Shown here one piece after another: positions 50,750 to 61,830 of a stretch of 64,000 nucleotides of DNA. The position numbers and the translations under genes are program-made. A model generated the notes under the pieces. It saw only the letters and a list, made by a program, of their open reading frames with translations, was not told the origin of the DNA and searched no databases. The DNA comes from Flavobacteriaceae bacterium (lineage in GTDB: Bacteria; Bacteroidota; Bacteroidia; Flavobacteriales; Flavobacteriaceae), in assembly GCA_002862645.1 (NCBI GenBank), contig PKDQ01000008.1:1-64000 (forward strand). Reading direction: 5' to 3'. Numbering within the stretch: the stretch's first letter is position 1; each line of letters begins with the position of its first letter.

Positions 50750-51754
50750 ATGAACTCTACAGATTCAGCTGACGTCAAAATTTCAAATATTGCCGTACTC
50801 ACTTCAGGGGGCGATGCACCAGGTATGAATGCCGCTATCAGGTCGGTAGTGCGTTCCGCAGCTTTTTACAAACTTAATTGCTTTGGTGTTTACAGAGGCT
50901 ATGAGGGGATGATAAAAGGTAGTATATTGCCTTTGGGACCAAGAAGCGTGAACAATATCATCAATAAGGGTGGTACTATACTTAAGTCTGCGCGCTCTAA
51001 CGAATTTAGAACTAAAGAAGGTCGTAAAAAAGCATTTGCCAACTTACACCAAAAAAATATTGACGCACTAGTAGTTATTGGTGGCGATGGGAGTTTTACT
51101 GGAGGGTTAATTTTTCAACAAGAATTTGGTATTCCTGTTATTGGAATTCCTGGTACTATTGACAACGATATTTATGGTACTTCTCATACGCTAGGTTATG
51201 ACACTGCTATGAATACTGTTGTTGAAGCAGTAGATAAAATTAGAGACACCGCCATTTCCCACAACCGCTTATTCTTTGTAGAAGTAATGGGGCGTGACGC
51301 AGGCCATATTGCCTTGAACTCGGGTATTGGCGCTGGCGCTGAAGAAATCCTTATTCCAGAAGAAGATATGGGATTAGATCGTTTGTTAGAATCTCTCAAA
51401 CGCTCAAAAAAATCCGGAAAACTTTCTAGTATTGTTATGGTAGCAGAGGGTGATAAAATTGGAAAAAACGTTTTTGAATTAGCCGAATATATAGAGGAAA
51501 ACCTTCCTGACTATGAGGTGCGGGTCTCTGTGCTTGGCCACATGCAACGCGGAGGCGCTCCAAGTTGTTTTGATCGTGTGCTAGCTAGCAGAATGGGACT
51601 TAGAGCCGTTGAAGAATTGCGCAAGGGTACATCTGGCTATATGGTTGGAATCGGTGATGGGAAAATGATATTAACCCCTTTAGAAAAAGCAATCAAAGGG
51701 AAATCGAAAATTGATAACGAGCTTGTTCGTGTTTCAGAAATAATGAGACTTTAA
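50750..51754 (+). CDS. pfkA: 6-phosphofructokinase
   Basis: AVLTSGGDAPGMNAAIRSVVR, VIGGDGSFTGG, GIPGTIDNDIYGTSHTLGYDTA. Confidence 0.97.
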   Translation: MNSTDSADVKISNIAVLTSGGDAPGMNAAIRSVVRSAAFYKLNCFGVYRGYEGMIKGSILPLGPRSVNNIINKGGTILKSARSNEFRTKEGRKKAFANLHQKNIDALVVIGGDGSFTGGLIFQQEFGIPVIGIPGTIDNDIYGTSHTLGYDTAMNTVVEAVDKIRDTAISHNRLFFVEVMGRDAGHIALNSGIGAGAEEILIPEEDMGLDRLLESLKRSKKSGKLSSIVMVAEGDKIGKNVFELAEYIEENLPDYEVRVSVLGHMQRGGAPSCFDRVLASRMGLRAVEELRKGTSGYMVGIGDGKMILTPLEKAIKGKSKIDNELVRVSEIMRL

Positions 51755-51766
51755 ATTAAAAATTAA

Positions 51767-52774
<1,008 letters not shown>

Positions 52775-52778
52775 TCAC

Positions 52779-53630
52779 ATGAAACTAATAATTGATAGCG
52801 GTTCAACCAAAACAGATTGGATTGCTCTTGATGCACAAAATGATGTGCTTTTCGAAACGCAAACACAAGGGCTTAATCCCCAAGTATTATCCGATGCAAT
52901 TTTGGAAGAGCGCATCATCAATAATTACGACTTGTATCGCAAGCGTAAATCAGTAAACTACATCCATTTTTACGGAGCAGGTTGTGGAACTAAGCCACCA
53001 AGAATATTGTTAAAGAAAGTACTGCAAAATATTTTTACGAGTGCAAAAATAGAAGTGAAGGAAGATACCTTTGCAGCTGTTTATTCCGCAACCAGTCCTG
53101 GGAAAAAGAGTATTGTATGTATTCTCGGAACAGGGTCCAATTGTAGCTATTTTGATGGACAAGAAGTTGAACAACGAGTTGATTCATTGGGATACATTTT
53201 GATGGATGATGGAAGTGGAAATTATTTTGGCCGTCAGTTGTTGCGTGATTATTATTTTAATAAAATTCCTGAAAAAATGGCTGCCGTTTTTGAAGAGTCT
53301 TTCGATTTGTCTTCAGAATCCATCAAAACAAACCTTTACAAAAAATCAAATCCAAATACGTATTTGGCAACTTTTGCTCGTTTCTTGATTGAAAATAAAG
53401 ACAATGAATACAGCCAAGCCCTCATAAAAAAAGGCTTTGATTTATTTGCACGACATCAGATACTCCAATTTGAGAACGCCAATAGTTTACCGATTCATTT
53501 TATCGGTTCTATCGCCTTTTATCTTAAAGATGAGCTAGCAGAAGTCTTGAATGATTTGGGTATGACTATTGGGAATATTCATAGAAAACCTATTGACGGT
53601 TTGGTTGACTACCACTTGAAAATGAACTAA
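52779..53630 (+). CDS. N-acetylglucosamine kinase-like protein (BadF/BadG/BcrA/BcrD ATPase fold)
   Basis: MKLIIDSGSTKTDWIAL, ILGTGSNCSYFDG, GYILMDDGSGNYFGRQLLRDYY. Start 52779; the ORF-track start at 52653 lies inside gap. Confidence 0.85.
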   Translation: MKLIIDSGSTKTDWIALDAQNDVLFETQTQGLNPQVLSDAILEERIINNYDLYRKRKSVNYIHFYGAGCGTKPPRILLKKVLQNIFTSAKIEVKEDTFAAVYSATSPGKKSIVCILGTGSNCSYFDGQEVEQRVDSLGYILMDDGSGNYFGRQLLRDYYFNKIPEKMAAVFEESFDLSSESIKTNLYKKSNPNTYLATFARFLIENKDNEYSQALIKKGFDLFARHQILQFENANSLPIHFIGSIAFYLKDELAEVLNDLGMTIGNIHRKPIDGLVDYHLKMN

Positions 53631-54007
53631 GCGACGGCTATTAGGGATATTTCTACGTTAACTTGCTTTGGTAATACTGAAACCTGAACTGTTTCCCTTG
53701 CTGGTGCATTTTTGTCATCAAAATAAGTGCTATATACGCGGTTAATGGTGCCAAAGTCTTTCATATTAGAAATAAATATACTGCACTTGACGACATCAGA
53801 GAAAAGCATACCTGCTGCATCTAACACAGCAGCTAAGTTTTCCATTACTTGTCTGGTTTCATCTGCAATGTTTGCAGATATCAATTCATTTGTAGCAGGA
53901 TTTATCGCAATTTGACCACTAGCATATAGTGTATTGTTTACCAATATCCCCTGGTTGTATGGACCAATAGGCATGGGCGCCATGTCTGTTTTAATAATCG
54001 TTTTCAT
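53627..54007 (-). CDS. ridA: RidA family reactive intermediate/imine deaminase
   Basis: PIGPYNQGILVNNTLYASGQIAINP, PARETVQVSVLPKQVNVEISLIAV. Confidence 0.95.
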   Translation of the reverse strand: MKTIIKTDMAPMPIGPYNQGILVNNTLYASGQIAINPATNELISANIADETRQVMENLAAVLDAAGMLFSDVVKCSIFISNMKDFGTINRVYSTYFDDKNAPARETVQVSVLPKQVNVEISLIAVA

Positions 54008-54016
54008 ATTCGCAAA

Positions 54017-56665
54017 TTAAAGTCTTTTATCTGGCTCTCGACGTTTCTCATATTTTAAATCGCGGAGTATTCCAGATTTAACACCAATAAAGAAAAACCA
54101 CGATTCACGATTTCCGAAGGGTGTCCAAGAAATATTCATGGTCCAACTTTCAAGGTCACGGTCAATTCCAAGATTTGTAAATGTAACCCCCTTGTTTTTA
54201 AAGTCATAGCCTGAAGATACGTTGACTTTCCATTTTGGTGTAAGTGACACATTAGCCGAAGCCATTAACGAGTTGTTACTGACTTGACGTTGATCTTTCA
54301 TATTTGAATATGTAAAGCTATGTTTTAAGTTTAAACTCCACGGAATATTGGTTTTATAGAATATAATGTTTTTTTCATCTTCAGAAGCTGTCTTATCTTG
54401 GTCATCCGGATTACCAAAAACCTGTTGTTCATCCAAGGCCCTATTGTTGTCCAACCCTGGAATATTTGAGTCATTGTCAGCAGTATCGTCTTTTTTGCTT
54501 CCCTTGCTTTTGAAATTATACCCCCAGTTAATGTTGGCACTTGTCATTCTAAGTAGTGGACCACCATTGCTGGCGCTAAAGGAGTTGATGCGTCGCTTGT
54601 TTTCGTCCAAAGCATAAGGATCAAATGTTGCCCCAACATTAATGTTGAGTTTGTTGTCCATCAACGGAACAACAGTGCTCATACGTACGGGACTCCATCT
54701 TAGAGAGTCGACTGTTATGTTATAGCTAGTACTAAAATTAAGATTGTTTAGTATTTTGATTTTTTTTAGCTCTGTTTTTGTTGAGTCTTTGTCCTTTATT
54801 TTAGCTTCCAGATTATTTCGAATGGTAATGCCAATTGAACTGGATTTTGTGTTGCCAGGTCTTCCGTAAAGTCCACCTTCAAACCTTGTATAGTCTGCAG
54901 TATTCCCATTTGCATCAATAATGTATTCGTCATAATATTTTTCGAAACTCGGACTGTTACTGTAATTAACATTAGCGTTGATTACGTGGCGTATGCTTTG
55001 AATTTTCTTATCTTCTTTAAAATTAAATACCCCGTACAGTGTAGTATTGGCTCCCATATTAAAACTGTATTGTTCAAATCGATCAAAACCTGATATGGTG
55101 TCCTGCTCGGGGAGTGCATCGAGTAAAATATCGTAATCGTATTTTTTTGTGGTCTGATTGGTCCAAACCTCTTTATAATTCCCGCCCAATGTAAAATTAA
55201 AATGCTTGGCTATTTTGAAGTTGGTATTGATAGGTATGTTGTGTTGCATACCTGTTTTAGCTCCGTAAAACAAGCCTTTTTCAGAAATGAGATCATCAGT
55301 GGTATTGATGCGATTATCGCCTCTCATACTGTATTGAAAATTGATGTTTTGGAAAACCCCTTTTTTTATGCCGTTGCGCTTAGCAAAGGGGTAAATACGT
55401 TCCATATTGGCTGTAAGCGACGGCAAAGTCATGTTTACAGTCTTGGAGCGGGTATTCTGACTGTGCGTGGCAGATACGGACAAGTTTACAGATGGATATT
55501 TGGGAAACGTTCTAGTGTACGAAACAGAAGAGTTTAGCGTGTTGTTTAAAAAGTTTGTCGTGTTAATCTGATTCAGTGACTCTCTAAAGTAGTTGCTGGC
55601 ACCCAGATTCACAGATGCAGAAAACCGACTATTAGGGTTTGATTTACTGTCTTTGCTATGCGACCACCTTAGATTGAATATAGTAGATTTGCTATAATCT
55701 GGAAGTCCGCGCTCGCTATTGATTAAGTTTTCATATCGAAAGCTAAAATTTCCTCGGTAACGATATCGCTTGTTGTAGTTGCTTTCTACCCTAAAGCCAT
55801 AACTACCGTTGGTGTAGTAATCGCCAAGCGCAGCTACATCTAAATTGTCGTTTATTACAAAATAGTATCCACCATTTTGAAGGAAATAACCCCTGTTAAA
55901 GTTCTCACCTATGGTGGGGAATAAAAACCCGGTTGCACGATTTTCTGTCATAGGGAAGTATGCAAAAGGCAAGAACAGGGGAGTAGGTACATCAGCAATA
56001 TAGAGATTGCTTAACCCAGAAATCATTTTACGCTTGGGAACAAACTTTGCTGTTCTAACACGAATATAATATTCTGGATCGTCTACATCTTTTGATGTTG
56101 TTATCTTGGCGTTTCGCAAATAATAAACCGAGTCGTTTTGTTTTTTGGTTGTTGTGGCCTTGACGTTCATGCCCTGCTGCTCACTTCTTGAATTCCAAAT
56201 AATAGCCTTCTTGGAATCAAAATTAAAACGAATTGAATCTGGAAATACTTCATCACCTCCTTGTTTAAAGGCAGGCGGCTGGACCAAGTTACCCAATGAA
56301 TCTTTTATGCGACCGGCAGAAACTTCATTGGTCGTGTAATCCAATACGATAACACCAGATTTTAACTCAATATTTTGATAGTACAATTCCGCACCATCAT
56401 ACATGTATAGCTTGTTTTCCTTACGGTTAACAATCATATACCCATCGGCATGTCTTTTGATTTTATCAAGTAATCCTGTCTTTTTTTCAACAACGCTATC
56501 TTGAAGCGTGCTGTCAACAAATGCTTCGTCAATGACTGGCTTTTGTGCAAACCCAAGGGTGCTGAATAAAAACATAAGACAACAAAAATGCTGTTTACAT
56601 GAGGTGCCAGAATAATGTATTACTTTTGACAAAGAGATCAACTTGAATGCTTCAAAAATACACAT
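54017..56665 (-). CDS. LptD-like outer-membrane LPS assembly protein (N-terminal boundary uncertain)
   Basis: Large beta-barrel-like protein, signal-like CCLMFLFSTLGFAQ, OstA-like LYMYDGAELYYQNIELKSGVIVLDY and PLFLPFAYFPMTENRATGFLFPTIG. True start probably downstream of 56665. Confidence 0.82.
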   Translation of the reverse strand: MCIFEAFKLISLSKVIHYSGTSCKQHFCCLMFLFSTLGFAQKPVIDEAFVDSTLQDSVVEKKTGLLDKIKRHADGYMIVNRKENKLYMYDGAELYYQNIELKSGVIVLDYTTNEVSAGRIKDSLGNLVQPPAFKQGGDEVFPDSIRFNFDSKKAIIWNSRSEQQGMNVKATTTKKQNDSVYYLRNAKITTSKDVDDPEYYIRVRTAKFVPKRKMISGLSNLYIADVPTPLFLPFAYFPMTENRATGFLFPTIGENFNRGYFLQNGGYYFVINDNLDVAALGDYYTNGSYGFRVESNYNKRYRYRGNFSFRYENLINSERGLPDYSKSTIFNLRWSHSKDSKSNPNSRFSASVNLGASNYFRESLNQINTTNFLNNTLNSSVSYTRTFPKYPSVNLSVSATHSQNTRSKTVNMTLPSLTANMERIYPFAKRNGIKKGVFQNINFQYSMRGDNRINTTDDLISEKGLFYGAKTGMQHNIPINTNFKIAKHFNFTLGGNYKEVWTNQTTKKYDYDILLDALPEQDTISGFDRFEQYSFNMGANTTLYGVFNFKEDKKIQSIRHVINANVNYSNSPSFEKYYDEYIIDANGNTADYTRFEGGLYGRPGNTKSSSIGITIRNNLEAKIKDKDSTKTELKKIKILNNLNFSTSYNITVDSLRWSPVRMSTVVPLMDNKLNINVGATFDPYALDENKRRINSFSASNGGPLLRMTSANINWGYNFKSKGSKKDDTADNDSNIPGLDNNRALDEQQVFGNPDDQDKTASEDEKNIIFYKTNIPWSLNLKHSFTYSNMKDQRQVSNNSLMASANVSLTPKWKVNVSSGYDFKNKGVTFTNLGIDRDLESWTMNISWTPFGNRESWFFFIGVKSGILRDLKYEKRREPDKRL
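56621..56628 (+). promoter_or_regulatory. -7 box TACTTTTG for the amidase gene
   Basis: Exact TAnnTTTG upstream of the ATG at 56678. Confidence 0.45.
56653..56660 (-). promoter_or_regulatory. -7 box TATTTTTG for the LptD-like gene
   Basis: Exact TAnnTTTG on minus strand, located within the first codons of the ORF-track model. Confidence 0.45.
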
Positions 56666-56677
56666 ATTTTATCCAGA

Positions 56678-57778
56678 ATGCGCTTCATTAAAATTGCTTT
56701 ATTTTTTATTGCGACTGTTTCAAGCTTTCACCTCAAAATGTATGCCCAAAATGACAAGCTTTTCACTGTTGTCATTGATGCAGGTCATGGGGGCAAAGAC
56801 CCTGGAAATAGAGGTAACAAGTATTACGAAAAGAAAATAGTATTAAACATCGCCCTTAAGACGGGTGCCATACTCGAAAAAGAAAAAGGGGTCAACGTTG
56901 TTTACACAAGAAAATCAGATAAATATGTTACCCTAAATGGCAGGGCTAGTGTGGCCAATAAGGCCAAAGCCGATTTATTCGTTTCTATTCACTGTGATGC
57001 CCATAATTCTAATGCCTATGGCGCAGGCACTTTTGTTTTAGGATTACACCGCAATCAAGACAACTTTCGCATTTCTCAAAAAGAAAACGCAGTAATATTT
57101 CTTGAAGACAATTACGAACAAGAGTACGACGGTTTTGATCCTAACAATCCTGAGTCTGTGATTAGTTTGGTCTTGATGCAAGAAGATTATCTCAACCAAA
57201 GTATTGAAGCTGCAAATTATATTCAGCAGAGCTTTGTCAAAAATTTAAAACGGAAAAATAGGACCGTAAAGCAGGCTGGTTTTTTAGTACTTCGCAATAC
57301 CTATATGCCAAGTGTATTGGTTGAAACAGGTTTTTTGACTAATTCAAAAGAAGGTGCCTATCTAAACTCCAAACGTGGACAAACTGAAATAAGTAGGGCT
57401 ATAGCCAAAGCCATAATGGAATATAAATCTTCCTTATATGGCACCTTATTCACAGGCCTTGTTATGGACACAGCACCTGACAAAATTACCAGTGCCACAT
57501 CTACAAACAGCAGCGCAGCGGCTACGGCCTTTCGAATTCAGATTGCTGCAAGCACCAAAAAAATGGCATTAAAGCCGTATAATTTTAAGGGATTAACTGA
57601 TGTGTCACGCATCAAAACGGGTAGTCTATATAGGTATTATTACGGTTCATTTTCTTCGTATAAATCAGCCAGAAAAGCAATATCAACACTCGTGAAAAAA
57701 GGCTATAAGGGGGCATATATTAAAGCATTTGAAGGCAACAACGAAGTGTCAATAACTCATGAAATGAAATCTAAATAA
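56678..57778 (+). CDS. N-acetylmuramoyl-L-alanine amidase (Amidase_3)
   Basis: VVIDAGHGGKDPGNRG, FVSIHCDAHNS, PSVLVETGFLTNSKEG; C-terminal SPOR-like region. Confidence 0.94.
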   Translation: MRFIKIALFFIATVSSFHLKMYAQNDKLFTVVIDAGHGGKDPGNRGNKYYEKKIVLNIALKTGAILEKEKGVNVVYTRKSDKYVTLNGRASVANKAKADLFVSIHCDAHNSNAYGAGTFVLGLHRNQDNFRISQKENAVIFLEDNYEQEYDGFDPNNPESVISLVLMQEDYLNQSIEAANYIQQSFVKNLKRKNRTVKQAGFLVLRNTYMPSVLVETGFLTNSKEGAYLNSKRGQTEISRAIAKAIMEYKSSLYGTLFTGLVMDTAPDKITSATSTNSSAAATAFRIQIAASTKKMALKPYNFKGLTDVSRIKTGSLYRYYYGSFSSYKSARKAISTLVKKGYKGAYIKAFEGNNEVSITHEMKSK

Positions 57779-57828
57779 GCCTGTTAAACTGCACAAATAT
57801 TGTGTATTTTTGAAAAAATAGTTTGATT

Positions 57829-58776
57829 TTGAAATTTTCTAACGAAATAAAAACAGCCTTGCTCTTTATCTTTGGGATAAGCTTGTTTTTTATTGGCTAT
57901 AGTTATCTTAAGTCTAATGATGTTTTTGTTTCTGACCGACAGTTCTTTGGTGTTTATGACAATACGGAAGGATTGCTAAACGGAACCCCTGTCACGATAA
58001 ATGGGTATGAAGTAGGTTCTGTTGAGAACAGCAAGCTGATGTATCCAGATGCCAAAATCTTAGTTACTTTTCGAGTAGAAAACGATTTCCCTTTTTCCAA
58101 AAACAGCATTGCACAGATCTATGAGTCTGGTTTAATAGGTGGTAAAGCACTGGCAATAATTCCTGTTTTTGACGATGCTCTTGATGCAGAACACGGCGAT
58201 ACCCTCCAGACCTCTGTAGCTGCTGGGCTTACAGATTTGGTGAACGAGAAACTATCGCCCTTGCAAGAAAAAATTGAGAGCATGATTGTTCATGCCGATT
58301 CTGTTTTGATTTCATTCAAAAACGTAATGGATACCCAACGCCAAGAAGCTTTGCGGCAATCCATTGATCAGTTTAGTGAAACCACGGCTGCACTTTCCAC
58401 CTTGACCAATACGCTTAGCAGTTCTATTAACGATACGGATGGAGCGCTTAACAACACCTTTGATGCGCTAGCTCGTGCTTCTGAAAACGCTGCTGCCATA
58501 ACCGATTCGCTACAACAAGCACCACTTGCTGCTACCATCCGCATGCTCGAGGACTCTGCGATTAACCTATCTGATATTACCAATAAGGTAAGTGCAGGTG
58601 AAGGAACTTTGGGCAACCTCGTTCAAAGCGATTCGCTAGTAAATGCATTAAACGAGACAAACGTACAAGTACAATTGCTGTTGCAAGACATGCGCCTTAA
58701 CCCAAAAAGATATGTTCATTTTTCCCTTTTTGGTAAAAAGAACAAGACGTACGAAAAACCTGAAAATTCAGAGTAG
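57829..58776 (+). CDS. MlaD/MCE family protein
   Basis: MKFSNEIKTALLFIFGISLFFIGYSYLKS; FFGVYDNTEGLLNGTPVTINGYEVGSV; TTG start at 57829 fits the family better than 57823. Confidence 0.9.
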   Translation: MKFSNEIKTALLFIFGISLFFIGYSYLKSNDVFVSDRQFFGVYDNTEGLLNGTPVTINGYEVGSVENSKLMYPDAKILVTFRVENDFPFSKNSIAQIYESGLIGGKALAIIPVFDDALDAEHGDTLQTSVAAGLTDLVNEKLSPLQEKIESMIVHADSVLISFKNVMDTQRQEALRQSIDQFSETTAALSTLTNTLSSSINDTDGALNNTFDALARASENAAAITDSLQQAPLAATIRMLEDSAINLSDITNKVSAGEGTLGNLVQSDSLVNALNETNVQVQLLLQDMRLNPKRYVHFSLFGKKNKTYEKPENSE

Positions 58777-58779
58777 AAC

Positions 58780-60108
58780 ATGGGCGCTTACGTGTCAAAT
58801 ATATTCTTTGGAGTACTCTTCTTTTCCCTAGTGGGATTGTTTATGCGCAACATTCGTCGCATCATACGTAATATAAAATTAGGCAATGCCGCCAACAGAT
58901 ATGACCAGCCTAAAAAAAGGTGGTTGCATATGGCACGCATTGCTCTTGGTCAATCCAAAATGGTTCGCAAACCGCTTTCTGGATTGCTGCACGTTATTGT
59001 CTATGTAGGTTTTGTGGTAATAAACATTGAATTACTAGAAATTGTCATTGATGGCTTTTTGGGTACGCATCGAGTTTTTGCGCCCTTTTTAGGAGGATTT
59101 TACGATGTTTTAATCGCAACTTTTGAGGTTTTTGCTGCGTTAGTTTTGCTAAGTGTTGTCTTATTTTGGATTCGACGTAATGTGGTACGCATCAAACGTT
59201 TTTGGAGCGCTGAAATGAAAGGCTGGCCCAAGTGGGATGCGGATATTATCCTCTATGCTGAAGTGGTACTTATGGGCTTGTTCTTAACCATGAATGCTTC
59301 TGATTATTGGTTACAGCTTAACGCACAAGACCCGCATTATCTTACAGCTGGTAGTTTCCCGGTTAGCCAATGGTTATTGCCCCTCTTTGACGGCATGGGT
59401 GTAGCTCAGGTTGTTGGTATTGAACGCACAACTTGGTGGCTACACATTACGGGGATTTTATTGTTCTTAAACTATCTGCATTATTCAAAACACCTGCACA
59501 TTATCTTGGCATTTCCCAATACTTGGTTTGCTAAGCTCACACCACAAGGGCAGTTGACAAATATGCAAGCGGTTACCGATCAGGTTAAGTTGATGCTAGA
59601 TCCTAACGCTGATCCTTATGCTACTCCTGCTACTGATACTACGCCTAGTTTCTTTGGGGCTGCTGATGTAACCGACTTAAACTGGGTGCAATTGATGAAT
59701 GCCTATTCCTGTACTGAGTGTGGAAGGTGCACGGCTGAATGTCCAGCAAGCCAAACAGGCAAAAAGCTATCCCCTAGAAAAATAATGATGGACACACGTG
59801 ATCGTCTTACAGAAGTAGGCGCGGCCTTAAATAAAGGCGAACAAGTGAATGCAAACACCCTTTTGGATAATTATATTTCAAGAGAAGAATTGTGGGCCTG
59901 TACTTCTTGTAACGCTTGCGTAGAAGCTTGTCCGATAGCCATTGATCCACTTTCCATAATTACAGATATGCGACGCTATCTTGTTATGGAACAATCTGCA
60001 GCACCAACAGAACTCAATAACATGATGTCCAACGTAGAAAACAACGGTGCTCCGTGGCCATTTAATCAACAAGACCGTATCGCGTGGCGTGAAGAAATAA
60101 ATATATGA
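58780..60108 (+). CDS. membrane (Fe-S)-binding oxidoreductase subunit, multi-TM plus two 4Fe-4S motifs
   Basis: Multi-TM N-terminus with His residues; CTECGRCTAECP and CTSCNACVEACP. Confidence 0.9.
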   Translation: MGAYVSNIFFGVLFFSLVGLFMRNIRRIIRNIKLGNAANRYDQPKKRWLHMARIALGQSKMVRKPLSGLLHVIVYVGFVVINIELLEIVIDGFLGTHRVFAPFLGGFYDVLIATFEVFAALVLLSVVLFWIRRNVVRIKRFWSAEMKGWPKWDADIILYAEVVLMGLFLTMNASDYWLQLNAQDPHYLTAGSFPVSQWLLPLFDGMGVAQVVGIERTTWWLHITGILLFLNYLHYSKHLHIILAFPNTWFAKLTPQGQLTNMQAVTDQVKLMLDPNADPYATPATDTTPSFFGAADVTDLNWVQLMNAYSCTECGRCTAECPASQTGKKLSPRKIMMDTRDRLTEVGAALNKGEQVNANTLLDNYISREELWACTSCNACVEACPIAIDPLSIITDMRRYLVMEQSAAPTELNNMMSNVENNGAPWPFNQQDRIAWREEINI

Positions 60109-60557
60109 ACATGAACAAAGAAGAAGTAGAGCAATTGTTGCAAGAAAAGCTAGAAGACGGAGAACATATCAGTCCGGTGCTTCCAGATGGAGTTAAAAAC
60201 TACCTAATTGATATTGATGGAACCATTTGTGATGATATTCCAAATGAGGAGCCTGAGCGTATGGCTACTGCTGAATTGTATCCTGATGCATTGGAAACAT
60301 TGAATAAGTGGTATGACGAAGGGCATATGATTTGTTTCTTCACCTCACGAACTGAAAATCAGCGTGCGGTAACCGAAGACTGGTTAAATAAATACGGATT
60401 TAAATATCACTCTTTGCTTATGGGCAAGCCTCGTGGTGGAAACTATCACTGGGTAGATAATCACCTGGTTAAGGCAACACGTTACAACGGAAAATTCACC
60501 GACCTTATAGAAAAAGAAGTGACCATAGAGGTCTTTGATGATGGACAACATGACTAA
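60105..60557 (+). CDS. HAD-like phosphatase-fold protein
   Basis: DxDGT motif YLIDIDGTICDD, CFFTSRTENQ, motif with HWVDNHL. Confidence 0.75.
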   Translation: MNMNKEEVEQLLQEKLEDGEHISPVLPDGVKNYLIDIDGTICDDIPNEEPERMATAELYPDALETLNKWYDEGHMICFFTSRTENQRAVTEDWLNKYGFKYHSLLMGKPRGGNYHWVDNHLVKATRYNGKFTDLIEKEVTIEVFDDGQHD

Positions 60558-61332
60558 CATTGCAACCATGGCCGAATTAGCAGCCCAAGGCAAACAGCCT
60601 GAGGTGCTTTTTTGGGTAGGTTGTGCGGGAAGTTTCGACGACCGGGCAAAGAAAATAACCAAGGCTTTTGTCAAGTTATTGATAAAAGCTGAAGTTTCTT
60701 TTGCCGTTCTTGGACCAGAAGAAAGCTGTACGGGCGATCCTGCCAAGCGTGCGGGGAATGAATTTTTGTTTCAAATGCAAGCCATGACCAACATTGAGGT
60801 GCTTAATGGCTACGAAGTAAAAAAGATTGTTACTGCCTGTCCACACTGTTTTAACACATTAAAAAATGAGTACCCAGGTTTAGGCGGAAAATATGAAGTG
60901 GTGCATCACACTCAATTCCTCAAACAATTGCTAGACGAAGGGAAACTCAAGGTTGAAGGCGGTCGCTTTAGTGGTAAGCGCATTACGTTTCACGATCCTT
61001 GTTATTTGGGACGTGCCAACAACGAATACGAAGCGCCTAGAGCTGTTTTGGCCAAGTTGGAGAGTGAGTTGATCGAAATGAAAAGTTGTAAGGCTAAAGG
61101 GCTTTGCTGTGGTGCTGGTGGCACGCAAATGTTTAAAGACGCTGAGGCTGGTAAAAAAGAAATCAATATCGAACGCACCGAGCAGGCCTTAGATACACAG
61201 CCTGATATTATTGCTGTAGGTTGTCCTTTTTGCAATACCATGATGACCGATGGTGTCAAAAACAAGGAGAAAGAAAGCTCCATAGCTGTGATGGATATTG
61301 CTGAACTTATTCAACAAGCAGAAGACTTATAG
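60550..61332 (+). CDS. CCG-domain (Fe-S)-binding protein, heterodisulfide-reductase-like soluble subunit
   Basis: TACPHCFNTLKNEYP, FHDPCYLGRANNEYEAPR, KAKGLCCGAGGTQMF, VGCPFCNTMMTDG. Start within 60535-60568 uncertain. Confidence 0.9.
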   Translation: MTNIATMAELAAQGKQPEVLFWVGCAGSFDDRAKKITKAFVKLLIKAEVSFAVLGPEESCTGDPAKRAGNEFLFQMQAMTNIEVLNGYEVKKIVTACPHCFNTLKNEYPGLGGKYEVVHHTQFLKQLLDEGKLKVEGGRFSGKRITFHDPCYLGRANNEYEAPRAVLAKLESELIEMKSCKAKGLCCGAGGTQMFKDAEAGKKEINIERTEQALDTQPDIIAVGCPFCNTMMTDGVKNKEKESSIAVMDIAELIQQAEDL

Positions 61333-61333
61333 T

Positions 61334-61816
61334 ATGCAAGTTCCTTTTGACGCATTGTCCGATGAAGCCCGTGTTTGGATTTACCCATCCAGTAGACCTT
61401 TTACGGATGATGAGTGTATTGAAATCAATACGAAAATAAATGACTTCTTAACCCAATGGACGGCCCATGGCGCATCTCTTAAGGCAGGGGTGAGCATGCC
61501 CTATAATCGTTTTATTGTAATCGCACTTGATGAAAGCCAACAAGAAGCTACCGGTTGTTCGATTGACGCATCTGTTAAAATCATTCAAGAAATTGAAGCG
61601 ACCTATGGGGTTGTACTCATGGACAAAATGAATGTAAGTTTTAAGCAAGGCGCATTCATTACCTACAAGCCATTGATGGATTTTAAGAAAATGGTTAAAA
61701 CGAAAGCTGTTACTGAAAACACCATCGTTTTTAACAACTTAGTAGTAAACAAGGAAGCGTTTTTAACACAATGGGAAGTTCCAGCCTACCAAAGTTGGCA
61801 TTCACACTACTTTTAG
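61334..61816 (+). CDS. conserved hypothetical protein
   Basis: MQVPFDALSDEARVWIYPSSRPFTDDE...; no Walker motifs. Start 61334 (2 nt after upstream stop). Confidence 0.75.
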   Translation: MQVPFDALSDEARVWIYPSSRPFTDDECIEINTKINDFLTQWTAHGASLKAGVSMPYNRFIVIALDESQQEATGCSIDASVKIIQEIEATYGVVLMDKMNVSFKQGAFITYKPLMDFKKMVKTKAVTENTIVFNNLVVNKEAFLTQWEVPAYQSWHSHYF

Positions 61817-61830
61817 CCTACCTTTAAGGT

